A stretch of DNA of 56,836 nucleotides from Candidatus Aenigmatarchaeota archaeon (GTDB taxonomy: Archaea > Aenigmatarchaeota > Aenigmatarchaeia > CG10238-14 > SCSR01), in assembly GCA_018304615.1 (NCBI GenBank), contig JAGVVV010000004.1, forward strand, positions 1 to 56,836, written 5' to 3'. Shown here piece after piece: positions 1-9,541 of the stretch. The stretch's first letter is position 1; each line of letters begins with the position of its first letter. The position numbers were made by a program, and so were the translations under genes. The notes beneath the pieces are model-generated. The model ran no database searches. It was not told where the DNA came from and saw only the letters and a program-made list of their open reading frames with translations.

Positions 1-510
1 AATCGTCCTTTCACGTCTCAATTGGGCCAAAATACTTGGGCTCCTGCGGCAGGAGCAACTTTAGGTTTCTTGGAGTTGTGGGTGCAAAGTTGGCCGAAGA
101 TACCGCTTCCGGCAGGGAATGATTGTGCTCTTGACACAGGCTTCCAAACAATCATGTACCTAGACGACGTCACAATAAGTCAGTTATCTTCATGGTCGGG
201 CGGTGGTTCGACTCCGACTACTACCACAAGTACAACTTCACATTCCACAACAACCACGACACTTACTACTCCTACTACCACAAGAACAACAGCCACCACA
301 ACTACAACAACTTCAGAAACATTGAGCTCTGGCTGGAATTTAATCAGCTCTCCCAGAAATACTAACTTCAACAACATTATTGGGAACTGTAATGTCCTCA
401 GCGGTCCGTGGTGGTACAATCCAACAACACAAAATTATGTTCAAACTTCTAATTTGGAAACATGGAAGGGATATTGGATCAGCGTTTCCAACAACTGCCA
501 ATTAGGATAA
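1..510 (+). CDS. C-terminal part of a secreted surface protein (lectin/LamG-like end, Thr-rich linker, 'SGWNLIS' domain); 5' end outside window
   Basis: Frame is open to the window edge (NRPFTSQLGQNTW...). The motif 'DTGFQTIMYLDDVTISQLSSW' is paralogous to the C-terminus of the 28958-30157 protein. Poly-Thr linker present. Confidence 0.7.
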   Translation, partial: NRPFTSQLGQNTWAPAAGATLGFLELWVQSWPKIPLPAGNDCALDTGFQTIMYLDDVTISQLSSWSGGGSTPTTTTSTTSHSTTTTTLTTPTTTRTTATTTTTTSETLSSGWNLISSPRNTNFNNIIGNCNVLSGPWWYNPTTQNYVQTSNLETWKGYWISVSNNCQLG

Positions 511-582
511 TACTTTTAACATTCAGAAAGAAAATTCGTTCTAAAAATCTATTTTAGGATAGCTTCCAAGATAGGGAAGTAG

Positions 583-1098
583 TCAGCATATTTTAGCCCC
601 GTCTTTCTTAAGCAAAGTCTCGTTCATGTATACAGGAACCTTGTAGTCTCCTCTCAGTGCTATTGCAATCGCGTCGCTCGGCCTGGAATCGAGACTGAGC
701 AGTGTGTTCCCTTTTCTAACAACCATTTTTGAAATGTAAGCATCTTCCCTCAAATCAGTTATCTTGATCATCAGAATTTTTGCATCTAGTGTGTTCAAAG
801 TGTCCTTGAACAAGTCGTGTGTGTTCGGTCTAGGTCCAACAACCTTGTTCAAGCCGTTCAGCATCGAAATGGCCTGTTCTTTCTCGACATTAGCCTTGAT
901 TTGATAACATCCACCAGTGAGAGTCACGATTCCATTCGGTCCTGTTGCATCGATTTCAACATTGATAGGAACCAATCCTACAGTTGATAAATTCGGAAGA
1001 ATCAGTAAATCTGGAAGATATGCGTACGCAGCCATTCCTGCCAAAACTATTATCAAAACTATTACGATAATTTTTGTAGTCCTTTCTTCATTTTTCAT
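583..1098 (-). CDS. Membrane-anchored bifunctional nuclease (DUF151/BFN) family protein
   Basis: N-terminal TM helix followed by a BFN-like core 'MLNGLNKVVGPRPNTHDLFKDTL...SLDSRPSDAIAIALR...PVYMNETLL'. Confidence 0.8.
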   Translation of the reverse strand: MKNEERTTKIIVIVLIIVLAGMAAYAYLPDLLILPNLSTVGLVPINVEIDATGPNGIVTLTGGCYQIKANVEKEQAISMLNGLNKVVGPRPNTHDLFKDTLNTLDAKILMIKITDLREDAYISKMVVRKGNTLLSLDSRPSDAIAIALRGDYKVPVYMNETLLKKDGAKIC

Positions 1099-1122
1099 AA
1101 GGATTATTTCATTCCAGAAATA

Positions 1123-2397
1123 TTAACATTTGCTTATGTTGACGACTGATCTGAATCTCACTTCACCGGTCTTTTGGATGCAAACTTTTTGAAGCCCGGG
1201 TCCGAAGTGGTCAGATCCCTGTATCTTAATCCTGTTGTACTCCAATATCAAACCAAAGGGAAGGTCACCTGGCTCACCAAAGCTGTATGTTCCGTTGAAA
1301 GACCTTGATGGTACAAGCAGTTTATTGATAATATCCATCCTGCTGTCGATAGCACCGCACGTCCCATTTGCGAATGGAACCAGGATTCTTCCATCATTGT
1401 TAAAACTAATGTTCAGCCTGTAATTGGCAGACGAAATATTGTCGAAGCATGCCTGAACATAATTCGTGCTGTCTCCTGCAAAAATCAAACCTGTGAAATG
1501 TGGAACAGTGAAATCAGTCCCGTTATCGAAAGCGCATATGAACGATCTGGTCACCTGTGTAGAATTCTTGCATACGTTTGCAAAAGAAGTTACATTTCCT
1601 TCTGTTCCATTGGATATGTTGACAAAGTCATTCTTGTTCGCTCCCAGTTTTATCTGAAAGTTCATTGTCGTCATGTTGTTAGTGACATTCTTCACATCCA
1701 CTATGAGAAAATCTGCCCTCGCCGGCAGACTGTACAAAACATCATATACTGCAGAAGAAAGATTCGACTGGACATGAAAGAGAGCCTGTGCCTCTGGGAG
1801 ATTTTCCTGCCTCTTCACTAGCTGCGAATATCCTATTCCCCAGCTAGAATTTGAAATGTTCTCGATTATTATTCCCGAGTCAACCGGGACTAAAATCTCA
1901 GTAGTCGTTTTGACGAGTTGTATCGATGAAATCGCCGTGCTTGTGTTAATTGAGACATAGGTTGACGGAGTCCCACTCAGAGGAAGTGTCACATTCAGTA
2001 TCTCATTCTCCAAGAACATACTGGTAGTGTTGTTGTATGCCCTGGCGCTTCCTCCTCCGATAATGAAAATATTGTTGTCTTTGTTGAACGTTCCCGATTC
2101 AATTAATCCACTTCTTTGCGTAGCGAAATAATCAATGCTTCCTGCAGGCTCGTTTACATACAGATTTCCAGAACTAATTTTTATTTGAATCCCACGGAAC
2201 GCGCTGATTCCTTCTGATGCCACTTCCCTTACAGCATTGTCTATGGATCTGAGATTCTGCAGGGCTTCGTTCAATTTGGCTGCATCAGCAGCCCTATCCA
2301 AGCTCGGCCTCCCTATTGACAAGACAAGTCCTATCGATACAAACGTCATCAAAATTATCAGAACTGTTGCGATTAACGGAGAGACTCCCTTTGCCAT
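1123..2397 (-). CDS. Archaeal type IV pilin-like protein (large)
   Basis: Class-III signal peptide 'MAKGVSPLIATVLIILMTFVSIGLVL'. Confidence 0.7.
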   Translation of the reverse strand: MAKGVSPLIATVLIILMTFVSIGLVLSIGRPSLDRAADAAKLNEALQNLRSIDNAVREVASEGISAFRGIQIKISSGNLYVNEPAGSIDYFATQRSGLIESGTFNKDNNIFIIGGGSARAYNNTTSMFLENEILNVTLPLSGTPSTYVSINTSTAISSIQLVKTTTEILVPVDSGIIIENISNSSWGIGYSQLVKRQENLPEAQALFHVQSNLSSAVYDVLYSLPARADFLIVDVKNVTNNMTTMNFQIKLGANKNDFVNISNGTEGNVTSFANVCKNSTQVTRSFICAFDNGTDFTVPHFTGLIFAGDSTNYVQACFDNISSANYRLNISFNNDGRILVPFANGTCGAIDSRMDIINKLLVPSRSFNGTYSFGEPGDLPFGLILEYNRIKIQGSDHFGPGLQKVCIQKTGEVRFRSVVNISKC

Positions 2398-2432
2398 AAA
2401 TACACTTTATTTCCTTCCAGTTTATTCTTTTC

Positions 2433-3089
2433 TTAGGAAAGTCTGAACACATCTATATATTTGTCCCTTATCTCTTCGACGTTGCCTTTCATATCAATGT
2501 CAGTGAACAGTATGTAGTTGCTCTTCCCCACATTGACTGGAATTGAGATGACTTCTGTCGTGGCAGTGTTAGGAGTCGAGTAGAAGACAGTCAACGTGTA
2601 GTTGGTATCCGAGACTGTGTTAAAAGTAAAATTGGTATCCAAAACTGATTCATCGCTTAGAGAACTGAAAGTCTTGTTGGCCGACGGCGCATAGCTGAAG
2701 CTCAGGTTCAAAGTCCTCATCTCCTTGCCCAAGAAGTTCAGCACGCTCACATTGATTCTTGTATCCACGCCAGATGTTACGGTCGGATAAATCGTCTGGA
2801 CCATCAGACCATTCAAATCGTAAGTCCTAGCTCTCAATTTTACTCTTGCATATTTCACAAAGTTATCCACATTCGTGTTGATGTTTTGGGATTGGTTTGC
2901 TGAAAAAGAAACCGTGTTGTAGATCTCTTCCTTGATGTTCTGGAACTGCTCCCTCTCTAGACTACTTTCCAGATGCCTCTTCGACTCCAGCAGTTTAGTA
3001 GTGTCTATGCTTGTCTTCAGAGTGACCATTATCGTTATCACTATGATCGCAATTATGAGATAGATCTGCCCTTTCATGTCTCTCCCCAC
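2433..3089 (-). CDS. Pilin-like/secreted protein of the pilus cluster
   Basis: N-terminal 'MKGQIYLIIAIIVITIMVTLK' hydrophobic segment; overlaps neighbouring genes in an operon. Confidence 0.6.
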   Translation of the reverse strand: MGRDMKGQIYLIIAIIVITIMVTLKTSIDTTKLLESKRHLESSLEREQFQNIKEEIYNTVSFSANQSQNINTNVDNFVKYARVKLRARTYDLNGLMVQTIYPTVTSGVDTRINVSVLNFLGKEMRTLNLSFSYAPSANKTFSSLSDESVLDTNFTFNTVSDTNYTLTVFYSTPNTATTEVISIPVNVGKSNYILFTDIDMKGNVEEIRDKYIDVFRLS

Positions 3090-3478
3090 ACGTAGACTAC
3101 CACCATTCTAGTCGAAAGACTATTCACGTCTCCACCGACAAAATAGAAAACTGATGTTGCTTTTTGATTCGGAAGTGTCGGGGCTGTGCAGTCCGGATTG
3201 CAGATGACGACTTGGTAGAAAAGATTGGCCGGCATCAGGTTTTGGAGAGCGCCAGTCAACCCTGCAGCATTGTTGTTCGTGACAAAAGTCCTCAGCTGGT
3301 TGCTCTCGTCAAGCGATTTTAACGCGTTGAAAGCTTTGATTTGCCTGTTCACAGTGTCGAATTCTGGAAGAGTATCTCTTGTCGAGTAATACAGAACAAA
3401 AAAAGTCGTAATCAAAAGAACTGCTATCACAGCCTCAAATGTTTTCATCAATCCTTTATGTTGTGCTTGTTTCGACAT
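3074..3478 (-). CDS. Pilin-like membrane-anchored protein of the pilus cluster
   Basis: N-terminal TM 'LMKTFEAVIAVLLITTFFVLYY'; overlapping operon arrangement. Confidence 0.55.
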   Translation of the reverse strand: MSKQAQHKGLMKTFEAVIAVLLITTFFVLYYSTRDTLPEFDTVNRQIKAFNALKSLDESNQLRTFVTNNNAAGLTGALQNLMPANLFYQVVICNPDCTAPTLPNQKATSVFYFVGGDVNSLSTRMVVVYVWGET

Positions 3479-4154
3479 AGACCTTGTAGCTTCCTCCCAG
3501 AAGTTGTATGAAGTCGTTCCAATTGTAGTTTCTTAGCGCTCTCATCTTTGCGATAGAAATCGCAGGAAGTTTTATTTCAGGCAATGATTTGCTCGACACG
3601 TTTATCGATCCTGTAAAACTTAGAGAATAGTTTGATCCTGTGACGTTCTTGTCATCGGAGAAGTAGACAAAAAAAGTCTTCGACTGCAGGGCGCTGAGAG
3701 TAGCATTGAAGACTACATCCGACTTGTTCAAGAACTGTCCTGTACAGAAGGTTTGGTTATACAGAGTGACTGGAATGAGGACATTCGTGCTGTCATAAAC
3801 TCTGACCGTGTTGTTCCATGCCCTCTTAGCGCAACCGATATCAAAAGTGACAGACGCATTTATCGATGCATTGTTCCTTGCAGTGTTGTTCGTCTCTGTA
3901 ATAAGAATAGGCATTCTGTACAAATCAGTAGTCAGCCCTACGACAAGCGGCGGGAAATTGTTGTCTTCCCAGTTCGTTGGAAGTCCTTTTCCTGAAAATA
4001 AAGTATTGTGAATGTCAAAAGCCACAGTTCTCATCTCAGATGTGACCTGAATTCCTGTATTGCTTATGAAAGTGTTCGACAAGAGAATCAGCAGTACCGC
4101 TATGAACACCACGAATATGCCGGCAGATATTACGAAATCTATCTGTGACGACAT
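3456..4154 (-). CDS. Pilin-like membrane-anchored protein of the pilus cluster
   Basis: N-terminal TM 'IDFVISAGIFVVFIAVLLILLSN'; overlapping operon arrangement. Confidence 0.55.
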   Translation of the reverse strand: MSSQIDFVISAGIFVVFIAVLLILLSNTFISNTGIQVTSEMRTVAFDIHNTLFSGKGLPTNWEDNNFPPLVVGLTTDLYRMPILITETNNTARNNASINASVTFDIGCAKRAWNNTVRVYDSTNVLIPVTLYNQTFCTGQFLNKSDVVFNATLSALQSKTFFVYFSDDKNVTGSNYSLSFTGSINVSSKSLPEIKLPAISIAKMRALRNYNWNDFIQLLGGSYKVYVETSTT

Positions 4155-4738
4155 CAGCTCACCGTGCTAGGATTAATTATCAGATCACTCGGTCCAATCA
4201 CTACAGTGTCGACTTGAGTCCCGTTCAGATTATACCTGAAGTATTTCAGAGTTCCATTGACTCCGTTCAAGATTCTTCCCTGCACCTGCACGTCCACGTT
4301 AGGTATGTCCAATTCAACAGTCTGTATCGGGTCCTGTACAGTTCTGGCAATAACCTTCGCTCCACTCCCAATGACTAGTGTGGCTATAGATTTGTTGTCC
4401 ACTGTTATGTTTGTAACTGTTGAAAAGAGAGGATTCGAAGAGACAAGTAGAACTTCATAATTCCTTTTCGAGACTTGATTCGGCAGAGAGACGTCAATCT
4501 TGTAAAGCAACAAACTTGTCGAGTTTGAAGGAGAATTTTTGATGTCTTTTGCAGTCTGGTAGACTCGGGAAACAGAATCGGAGACCTGAACTGCGACCTG
4601 CCTGAGGCTTCCCAGTACTTGTGTCTTGATTGTGTTAGTGTAGAAAGTATAAACTATCAGGACTATGCTAGCCAAAAGTACAAAACTGAACAGGACGGTG
4701 AAGAAGTACTCGATTATCTGTGACTGACCCTTGACCAT
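4154..4738 (-). CDS. Pilin-like membrane-anchored protein (start trimmed relative to the 4897 ORF)
   Basis: The internal start 'MVKGQSQIIEYFFTVLFSFVLLASIVLIVY' has a class-III-like N-terminus. The longer ORF would overlap the divergent pilin at 4807. Confidence 0.6.
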   Translation of the reverse strand: MVKGQSQIIEYFFTVLFSFVLLASIVLIVYTFYTNTIKTQVLGSLRQVAVQVSDSVSRVYQTAKDIKNSPSNSTSLLLYKIDVSLPNQVSKRNYEVLLVSSNPLFSTVTNITVDNKSIATLVIGSGAKVIARTVQDPIQTVELDIPNVDVQVQGRILNGVNGTLKYFRYNLNGTQVDTVVIGPSDLIINPSTVS

Positions 4739-4806
4739 TAATTTATATTGAGCTGGGACTAAGTAAATATTTATTAAGGGAAACCGAAATTTGTAAATGT
4801 GAGCTA

Positions 4807-5226
4807 ATGTCAAAAGGAGTTTCTCCTCTAGTCGCAGCCGTTCTTCTAATTGCTGCCACCATGAGCATCGCTGGAATCCTCGCCTTCTGGGCGTCAACGT
4901 TCGTCAGAACTCAGACAGCGTCATTTGAAAACCAGACAATCACCAGCGAATGCAATTTTGCGACTTTCGATGTTTACACATGCGGCTATGATTCAGGCGC
5001 TTCCAGGATTCTTCTATCTTTGAACAACAACGGACAGGTCAATCTGAAGAATCTTGTCGCTTATGTGCAGTACGCAGATGGAAATCTGACTCAAATCAAC
5101 ATGACCGACGGTCTGCCACAGAATTCTCTGAAACAATTTTATCTCAATGGCGTCGGCTCGAACTTCACAAAAATTATTATAAGAACTCACTGCCCTCAGA
5201 TTAGTAAGGAGACTGCTTGCAGATGA
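4807..5226 (+). CDS. Archaeal type IV pilin
   Basis: Class-III signal peptide 'MSKGVSPLVAAVLLIAATMSIAGILAFW'. Confidence 0.8.
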   Translation: MSKGVSPLVAAVLLIAATMSIAGILAFWASTFVRTQTASFENQTITSECNFATFDVYTCGYDSGASRILLSLNNNGQVNLKNLVAYVQYADGNLTQINMTDGLPQNSLKQFYLNGVGSNFTKIIIRTHCPQISKETACR

Positions 5227-5693
5227 AAGGAATATCTCCACTTATAGCAACTGTTCTTCTGATAGCATTCACCGTTGCTGTTGCTGGATTATTAAGTAAC
5301 TGGCTCACAGGTTTCACTTCTCAGACAACACAGCAGGTTGCTACTTCTTCTACAAACACTCTTTCCTGTTCTTATGGAGGTATAAGTCTTGGTTCATTGA
5401 AATTCAGCAGCACAAGCAATACTCTTGCAGGAAACATCGAGAACACAGGGACTGTCTCTCTCGGAAATGTCAGTCTTCAGATAATCTATACAAACAAGAC
5501 TGTTGCAAACTATTTCCTCTGCACTGTTGGCGGTGTCGCGAACAATTGCACTTCAAAGAATATTTCTATAATTCCTCGAGACTTGATCACATTCAACGTC
5601 TCAGCTCAAAGCACATATGAGACTTTGAGGATTGCAACAAATTGTTCCGGAGTTTTCGATTCTGCAACCAGCGGAGAAATAAGCTCAACCTAG
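5223..5693 (+). CDS. Archaeal type IV pilin
   Basis: 'MKGISPLIATVLLIAFTVAVAGLLSNW' class-III signal peptide; 4-nt ATGA overlap with the previous pilin. Confidence 0.8.
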   Translation: MKGISPLIATVLLIAFTVAVAGLLSNWLTGFTSQTTQQVATSSTNTLSCSYGGISLGSLKFSSTSNTLAGNIENTGTVSLGNVSLQIIYTNKTVANYFLCTVGGVANNCTSKNISIIPRDLITFNVSAQSTYETLRIATNCSGVFDSATSGEISST

Positions 5694-6535
5694 GTGAAGA
5701 CGTTAGCAAGAGTGAAGACCAAGAATCCTATAACCATCATGAACATGCTGTGCTTGAGTCCGCTCACGGTCGATCCTTCTGACATCTTCCCGACTGCCAA
5801 ACCTGCGAATCCACCTTGAAGAAGGATCAGATTTCTAAATATGGCCGAATACTCTGCTGCTATGTTAGGATTTGTTGCTCCTCCCAATCCGCTCAGTCCT
5901 ATGTCCTCTCCTGAGACTTGCGCAAGTGATGGGACGAGAAACTTCTGCAGACCGATTATGACGCTGAGGAAAACGAAAAAGACAATATAACCTGTCATCA
6001 TCTGCGAGCTCAAGTAGAGTTTCCTTTCCTGCCTCAATCTGTCAACTTCCAAGCTGGTGTTGCTCAGGGCGTCAAAGGTGTCTGCAAGATTCCCTCCGAA
6101 CCTGTGGCTTTCCACCACCGAAGAAACGACTCTTGCTATGAGTTTGGATTTGGAGTTCTTCGCAAATCTGAGAAGCACTTTGTCAACCGGAACTCCCCAG
6201 TCCATCTGCGCTGCCATCTTTTTTATGAAAGGATTCAATGACTTGTAGTCATTCTTCTGGATGGTGTTGAACGCTTGCGGGACTGTCATTCCACCCCTGA
6301 TTGCTTCTACGAAGTCTCTCAAGAAGACAGGGAACAGTTCCTCAAGATGTTTGATTGCGTTGTGCTGGTTGTATTTGTATAAAATTATCGGCAAGACGAA
6401 GATGAATCCTGCCATGACATTTATTACTGAAAAGATATTCTCCACCTGTCTGAACAGGAAGAAGTTCACTCCCACGAGCATTCCGGCGAATACTCCAGCC
6501 GAGATTATGAGCAGCCACATCGTATTAAACTTCAC
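5690..6535 (-). CDS. Type II/IV secretion system F (TadC/GspF-like) membrane protein
   Basis: 'HLEELFPVFLRDFVEAIRGGMTVPQAFNTIQKNDY' and multiple TM helices; adjacent to the ATPase. Confidence 0.85.
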   Translation of the reverse strand: MKFNTMWLLIISAGVFAGMLVGVNFFLFRQVENIFSVINVMAGFIFVLPIILYKYNQHNAIKHLEELFPVFLRDFVEAIRGGMTVPQAFNTIQKNDYKSLNPFIKKMAAQMDWGVPVDKVLLRFAKNSKSKLIARVVSSVVESHRFGGNLADTFDALSNTSLEVDRLRQERKLYLSSQMMTGYIVFFVFLSVIIGLQKFLVPSLAQVSGEDIGLSGLGGATNPNIAAEYSAIFRNLILLQGGFAGLAVGKMSEGSTVSGLKHSMFMMVIGFLVFTLANVFT

Positions 6536-7407
6536 ATCTCCACCTCGATTCCTCTCAAGAATAGCAAGAACATTCCATTCATCATCGGGACTACTATGTA
6601 GATGGTCAGCTTCATCAAGTCTAAAATGTTATAACCGGCGAAATCTCCTTGGACCAAGTTCAGGACTGCGAAGAGGGCTATTATGAAAAGTGGCGCCGCT
6701 ATCAAAAGACCAGTGTAGAATTCCGCGTATGTGGAGAGCTGCTGAAGGAATTTTTCCCTCTTGATCCTCCATTCGAACAGAGCCTGCTGCCCTGCGTTTT
6801 TAAGAAAGATTTTGACGTCGCCGCCTGATTCTGTGGTGGAAACAAAACCCATCAATGTCTGTCTGAAAGTTTCTGACGGGGATTTGGCAGCGACATCTCT
6901 AACAGCTGTCAGCGGATCAATACCAAACGCATCAATATTATTGACTATCTTTCCCATCTCTTTTGCAATCTCCCCGTATTCATCGAACTGGCTGATCAGT
7001 TTGAAGATGACATAAGGAGGGACTCCAGATTCTGCAACTGCACCCATGTGGGTGAGAACGAAAGGGAGGTTAACCTCTATGTTCCTCTTTCTGTTTAGAA
7101 CCTTCTGGTAAGGGTTGAAAATCAAAAGAAAAAAGGTTGTCATCGCGATAAGGATTGGCGCAAAAACAGCGAACATCACTTTCTGGAAAATCGGCAGAGG
7201 GACTATGCTGAGGCTGACGAAGATGACTAGAATGCCGGTGATGAATGAAATGGTCGCGAAGAGGAATGCCATGCTCATGTATGTTTTGAATGGTATCTTC
7301 ATGTTCGCGCGAGGCAGACTATCCTTTACGAAGTTGAAGTAGTTTCCGTACTTGTCAACAACTCCGCCGAAGATGTTGGTTGCCAAGCCTCGAATCGAGT
7401 CTGCCAT
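6532..7407 (-). CDS. Type II/IV secretion system F (TadC/GspF-like) membrane protein, second copy
   Basis: 'EVNLPFVLTHMGAVAESGVPPYVIFKLIS' and terminal TM helices; overlaps the first TadC-like gene. Confidence 0.85.
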   Translation of the reverse strand: MADSIRGLATNIFGGVVDKYGNYFNFVKDSLPRANMKIPFKTYMSMAFLFATISFITGILVIFVSLSIVPLPIFQKVMFAVFAPILIAMTTFFLLIFNPYQKVLNRKRNIEVNLPFVLTHMGAVAESGVPPYVIFKLISQFDEYGEIAKEMGKIVNNIDAFGIDPLTAVRDVAAKSPSETFRQTLMGFVSTTESGGDVKIFLKNAGQQALFEWRIKREKFLQQLSTYAEFYTGLLIAAPLFIIALFAVLNLVQGDFAGYNILDLMKLTIYIVVPMMNGMFLLFLRGIEVEM

Positions 7408-9206
7408 TACTTTTCCCTAATCAGTTTGAATCCAAGTAAAGACAGGAGTGAGTCTTTCCTTTCCCTCTTCTGACCGACAGCAACTGGAATTTCTGTTTTC
7501 TTCTCTGCGACTATCGTAGTGACGGGAGTTTTGATAGAGACAGTTGGTTTGACCCAGGTCTTTGTTTCTATCCATGTCTCGCCCATCATTTCCATGAGTT
7601 TTTTTGGTTCCTTGTAATAAAGGTTAATCAGTTTTGTAACTTCCTTGTAATCTTTGATTTGTCTTTGAGTAAACCACTCGAGTATTTTTTTTCTGGCTTC
7701 GATCTCTCTAGTCGCATCTTCCATCACGCCTCCCTTGGCTGCGACTATTTTTGGAATCTTTATGCTGTCCTCTACTTTCTCATAAGTGTCCTTCTCGGGA
7801 TTCCACCTGAAAACAGTTCTCATCTTGATTTCATTTGTTTTCGGGTCCACGGATTCTATCTCTACTACTTGTTTGACTCGTCTCGCTGATTTCCCTTTCT
7901 CTTTCGCATGGATCATAAGAACTATCAGGTCTAAGCTTTCCATGAGAGTCGGAGAGAGTTCTATTGGTGGAGTGGTCAGCCTCTTGATGACTTGATCGAC
8001 CGCTCCTGCGTGGAAAGTGCTAATCGACGGGTGACCACTGCTCATGCCTTGGAACATGACATATGCTTCTTTACCCCTTACCTCACCGACAATCACATAA
8101 TCAGGATTCTGCCTGAAGCTTTCTTTCAGAAGATCGAAAAGCGAAACCGCTCCGTATTTCTCTCCAGACGGCATTGGTATTCCAAAACCTACTCTCGCTA
8201 GAGTCGGCACCCAGTGCTCGTTCGGGATTCTTAATTCTCTGGTGTCTTCGATGCTCACAATCTTGTCTTCAGGCGGAATGAACATTGTCATTGTGTTCAA
8301 CAGTGAGGTTTTTCCTGTTGCTACACCTCCTACAATCAACATAGAGATTCCGTTTTCCACCAAATACCAGAAGTATGCAAGGAGCTCTGGATTCACGGTT
8401 CCAAGTTCAATCTGTTCTGCTGGAGAAAACGGGTTTTCGCTGAATTTCCTTATGGTGAAAGTGGGACCGCGAGTAGCCACATCACCAGCAAGTGTAGCCG
8501 AAATTCTGCTTCCGTCCGGCAAAGTTCCTGCGAGAATTGGCTCTGCATAACTGACATATCTACCTGTCCTCTCTGCAAGCTTGACGATAAATTCTCTCAA
8601 TTCTTCCATCTCTTCAAAACCGATATTTGTCTTGAGAGATCCGAACTTCTGGTGGACTACATACATGGGAGTCCCTACACCATCGCAGCTTATGTCTTCG
8701 ATGTTGGGGTCTTGGAGGAATGCCTCTATCTTATTGAAACCTAGGAAATTCCTATAGACATAGTACATCATCTTGGCGTATTGCGCCTTGTCCATGAAGA
8801 TTCCGTACTCTCTTAAAACTTTGTCGACGTTTTTCTGGAGATAATCCATGGCCTTGACGTTTTCTTTAATCGCGCTGAGCGGGACATCGACTAGCTCGAC
8901 CAACCCGTCAGAAATCCTCTGTAAAAGATTTTTCTCATCGTCGCTTAGCTTGGGTTCTATGGCTTCATAAACTACTTCCTTCGCCTGGGTATCCCATTTG
9001 ATGTTAGCGTATGCGAATGGCTCGATCAGAGGATAAATGACATTTACTTTTGTTATGTCTGTCACTTCAGGAAATTCCACTATCTTTTTTGGGATGTTCA
9101 ATACAAATCCAGGAAGAGCTTCGTGAAGCAGTTTGTTCTGCTCAGAAGCCTCAGTGACCTTCCTGTAGAGACTTCCCCTGAGATTTTTTATCTTCCCAAA
9201 ATCCAT
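7407..9206 (-). CDS. Type II/IV secretion ATPase (TadA/FlaI/VirB11 family)
   Basis: Walker A 'VGGVATGKTSLLNTM', Asp box 'EDTRELRIPNEHWVPT', 'DYVIVGEVRGKEAYVMFQGMSSGHPSISTFHA'. Confidence 0.95.
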   Translation of the reverse strand: MDFGKIKNLRGSLYRKVTEASEQNKLLHEALPGFVLNIPKKIVEFPEVTDITKVNVIYPLIEPFAYANIKWDTQAKEVVYEAIEPKLSDDEKNLLQRISDGLVELVDVPLSAIKENVKAMDYLQKNVDKVLREYGIFMDKAQYAKMMYYVYRNFLGFNKIEAFLQDPNIEDISCDGVGTPMYVVHQKFGSLKTNIGFEEMEELREFIVKLAERTGRYVSYAEPILAGTLPDGSRISATLAGDVATRGPTFTIRKFSENPFSPAEQIELGTVNPELLAYFWYLVENGISMLIVGGVATGKTSLLNTMTMFIPPEDKIVSIEDTRELRIPNEHWVPTLARVGFGIPMPSGEKYGAVSLFDLLKESFRQNPDYVIVGEVRGKEAYVMFQGMSSGHPSISTFHAGAVDQVIKRLTTPPIELSPTLMESLDLIVLMIHAKEKGKSARRVKQVVEIESVDPKTNEIKMRTVFRWNPEKDTYEKVEDSIKIPKIVAAKGGVMEDATREIEARKKILEWFTQRQIKDYKEVTKLINLYYKEPKKLMEMMGETWIETKTWVKPTVSIKTPVTTIVAEKKTEIPVAVGQKRERKDSLLSLLGFKLIREK

Positions 9207-9210
9207 TTCA

Positions 9211-9495
9211 CTAATACCTCATGTGTTTTTTCCTGACGCTCTTACCAGGCTGAGAGATTCCTTGGAATCTTGCGCATGAAGGGCAGAGACGGATTTCTTG
9301 TGTCATCGTGTGGATCATTCTCCTGTCAACTTGTTGAAGAATGGCAGGATCAGTTATCCTGAACCCTTTTCTTTGAGTGAAAGTCTTGTATCTTGGAACT
9401 TGTCTTCCGCATATTCCGCAAGTTACAGTTCCCTCTTTACCCCTTGATTTAGTGTGAGCATAGTGTCTCGTGTAAGGAGCAGTTGAAATTGGCAT
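9211..9495 (-). CDS. 30S ribosomal protein eS26-like
   Basis: Two CxxC zinc knuckles, 'CGICGRQVPRYK...LCPSCARFQGI', basic termini 'HTKSRGKEG...KSVRKKHMRY', S26e-like spacing. Confidence 0.65.
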   Translation of the reverse strand: MPISTAPYTRHYAHTKSRGKEGTVTCGICGRQVPRYKTFTQRKGFRITDPAILQQVDRRMIHTMTQEIRLCPSCARFQGISQPGKSVRKKHMRY

Positions 9496-9541
9496 TGAAT
9501 CACCTAATTATATTTGGTTAACTAATAAATTAAGAATTATT

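Noticed and set aside
4739-4897. N-terminal extension of the 4154-4897 ORF
   Set aside because: Would overlap the divergent pilin at 4807; the internal MVKGQSQ start gives a proper pilin-like N-terminus.
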